Below, piece by piece: positions 62,693-64,000 of a stretch of 64,000 nucleotides of DNA; position 1 is the first letter of the stretch, and the number at the start of each line of letters is the position of its first letter. The position numbers and the translations under genes were made by a program. The DNA is from DAIDKA01 sp036498905 (GTDB taxonomy: Bacteria > Pseudomonadota > Gammaproteobacteria > Steroidobacterales > Steroidobacteraceae). The stretch spans positions 39,253 to 103,252 of the forward strand of contig DASYER010000043.1 of the NCBI GenBank assembly GCA_036498905.1, given 5' to 3'. The notes beneath the pieces are model-generated. The model did no database searches. It was not told where the DNA came from and saw only the letters and a program-made list of their open reading frames with translations.

Positions 62693-63590
62693 AGTCAATA
62701 CCGCGAAACAGGCACTGCGGATTGCCGGGTTTGCCGTACTGCTGCTGACGGGCGCGGCAGGTGCTGCGCTGGCTGCCGATGCTTCGGCGCCTGATGCGGC
62801 CGCATCGGCTCCGGCAGCCGCGCCGGGCAGCGTGCAGGCTGTCATGGCCATGGCCTCCAAAGTGGCCCAGGATCAGCTGGCCGAGAAGAAGAAGAAGGAC
62901 GAAGAGGAGCGGCTGAAGGGCTTCGGCAGCGACTGGGAATCCTGGGAGCCGGACAACTCTGTAGCCGATGTCGCCTCGCTGCAGCGCGGCCTGCGCGACT
63001 TCGCCGGCTATTGCCGGGGCTGCCACTCTTTGAAGTACATGCGCTATTCGCGCATGGCGAATGATCTGCAGATCAAGCCCGATCAGCTGCAGAAATTCCT
63101 GCTGCCGGCCGGTGCGAAGCCCAGCGATTATGTCGCGACGCCCATGCCGTCGGCGGATGCGCTGACCTGGTTCGGCAAAGTGCCGCCGGATCTGTCGCTC
63201 ATCGCCCGGGCACGCGGTGACGGCTACCTGTTCCGCTTCCTGACGACGTTCTTCTCGGATCCCACCCGCTCGACGGGGGCAAACAATCTGCAGCTGCCCA
63301 GTGTCGCGATGCCGCATGTGCTCTCCACCCTGGAGGGCGTCAAGGTCGCGGTGTTCAAGACCGTGAACAAGGAGCAGGTATTTGACCACTTTGTGCAGGT
63401 CGCACCCGGCAGCCTGTCACACGAGGAGTACCTTGCCACCGTTCGCGATCTGGTGAATTTCCTGGATTACGTGGGTGAACCGGCGCAGGTTCAGCGCCGC
63501 TCTCTGGGCATCAAGGTGGTATTGTTCCTGTTGGCCTTTACGGCACTGACCTATTTCCTGAAGCGCGAGTACTGGAAGAACGTCCACTGA
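62685..63590 (+). CDS. petC: Cytochrome c1 of the bc1 complex
   Basis: Passes electrons from the Rieske protein to soluble cytochrome c. It has 301 residues: signal peptide (ALRIAGFAVLLLTGAAGAALA), an Ala/Pro-rich and charged N-terminal insert (DQLAEKKKKDEEERLKG), the heme c motif CRGCHSLKYMRYSRM, the axial Met in SVAMPHVLS and a C-terminal membrane anchor (KVVLFLLAFTALTYFL). ATG 62685 overlaps the end of petB by 8 bases. sspA follows 37 bases later. Confidence 0.97.
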   Translation: MRRVNTAKQALRIAGFAVLLLTGAAGAALAADASAPDAAASAPAAAPGSVQAVMAMASKVAQDQLAEKKKKDEEERLKGFGSDWESWEPDNSVADVASLQRGLRDFAGYCRGCHSLKYMRYSRMANDLQIKPDQLQKFLLPAGAKPSDYVATPMPSADALTWFGKVPPDLSLIARARGDGYLFRFLTTFFSDPTRSTGANNLQLPSVAMPHVLSTLEGVKVAVFKTVNKEQVFDHFVQVAPGSLSHEEYLATVRDLVNFLDYVGEPAQVQRRSLGIKVVLFLLAFTALTYFLKREYWKNVH

Positions 63591-63627
63591 CGGTCACCCC
63601 GGGACATGGGGACACGGAGTAAGCCCT

Positions 63628-64000
63628 TTGTCGAGCCGACGGTCCATCATGACTCTGTTTTCCGCGCCCAATGACCTATGGAGCCATCGGACTCGCATAG
63701 TGCTGGCGGAAAAGGGCATCGGCATCGACATCATCAGTGTTGAGCCGGGACGACTGCCCGAGGACCTGCTCGACCTGAATCCGTACCACAGCCTGCCCAC
63801 CCTCGTGGACCGCGATCTGGTGCTATACGACTCGCGCGTGATCATGGAGTACCTGGACGAGCGCTTTCCGCATCCGCCGCTGATGCCGGTGGATCCGGTG
63901 GCCCGAGCCCAATTCCGCCTGGCTCTGCACCGCGTCGAGCGGGACTGGTACCCGCTGGTTTACCAGATTGAAGCCGAACCGGACCGCAAGGCATCACTGA
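63628..64000 (+). CDS. sspA: Stringent starvation protein A, 5' part (3' truncated by window)
   Basis: A GST-fold RNA polymerase-associated protein of the stress response. The reading frame is open to the window end. It carries SRRSIMTLFSAPNDLWSHR, VLAEKGIGIDI, LNPYHSLPTLVDRDLVLYDS, IMEYLDERFPHPPLMPVDPV and ERDWYPLV, all typical of SspA. TTG 63628 is preferred because GGAG lies 8 bases before it and it keeps the RRS-MTLF leader of the family; ATG 63649 would lack both. sspA after petC is the normal order. Confidence 0.95.
   Translation, partial: MSSRRSIMTLFSAPNDLWSHRTRIVLAEKGIGIDIISVEPGRLPEDLLDLNPYHSLPTLVDRDLVLYDSRVIMEYLDERFPHPPLMPVDPVARAQFRLALHRVERDWYPLVYQIEAEPDRKASL

Overview
The window is a gene-dense, GC-rich chromosomal segment with the gene neighbourhoods of a gammaproteobacterium. 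The blocks purD-purH-fis-dusB-DUF3426-prmA-accC-accB-aroQ, cutA-groES-groEL, kdsD-kdsC-lptC-lptA-lptB-rpoN-hpf-rapZ and petBC-sspA are all characteristic of that class. Some features are less typical of the enteric and pseudomonad branches and suggest a deeper-branching or Xanthomonadales/Nevskiales-like lineage: a CIRCE element upstream of groESL, a PPi-type phosphofructokinase beside an H+-pyrophosphatase, an archaeal/eukaryal-type ProRS, and no ptsN. This placement is an inference from gene content and order, not a phylogeny.

Layout. 1-13.8 kb: rho 3' end, an outer-membrane protein, then a long minus-strand block for purines, Fis/DusB, biotin carboxylase and carrier, 3-dehydroquinase, and periplasmic thiol chemistry (TlpA-like, DsbD, CutA). 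13.8-19.1 kb: groES-groEL under CIRCE, glnE and a small zinc protein. 19.1-25.2 kb: lipid A-core genes (heptosyltransferase, KdkA, WaaA), TolC, a rhodanese and a PCMT-family methyltransferase. 25.4-28.2 kb: a GGDEF-EAL protein and a small unknown. 28.2-34 kb: hppA, pfp, an adenylate kinase with a histone-like tail, and a hybrid kinase. 34-42.2 kb: rnd, mpl, a LON-domain protein, a CPBP protease, a helix-turn-helix-like unknown, two glycosyltransferases, a TraB/GumN protein and CpdA. 42.4-48.9 kb: gap-pgk-pyk-patatin-proS. 48.9-55.2 kb (minus strand): the Kdo/Lpt/rpoN block. 55.3-60 kb: ibaG, murA and the oxidative pentose-phosphate genes gnd-zwf-pgl. 60-64 kb: a DegS-like protease, petB-petC and the 5' part of sspA.

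Three themes connect the genes. Envelope: Kdo synthesis (KdsD, KdsC), Kdo transfer and phosphorylation (WaaA, KdkA), LPS transport (LptA/B/C), peptidoglycan synthesis and recycling (MurA, Mpl) and RapZ. Central carbon and PPi: PFP, H+-PPase, lower glycolysis and oxidative pentose phosphate genes, with K+-independence signatures in both HppA and Pyk. Redox and protein quality: DsbD/TlpA, GroESL and a DegS-like protease.

I found no tRNA, rRNA, CRISPR array, insertion sequence or prophage. No intergenic stretch exceeds about 250 bases. I do not see a wholly new multi-gene system. The most unusual items are an adenylate kinase with a 101-residue histone-like tail, a DsbD with two tandem sensor-type N-terminal domains, a kdsC with no ATG/GTG/TTG start that keeps its catalytic Asp, petBC without petA, and a type-3 ProRS.
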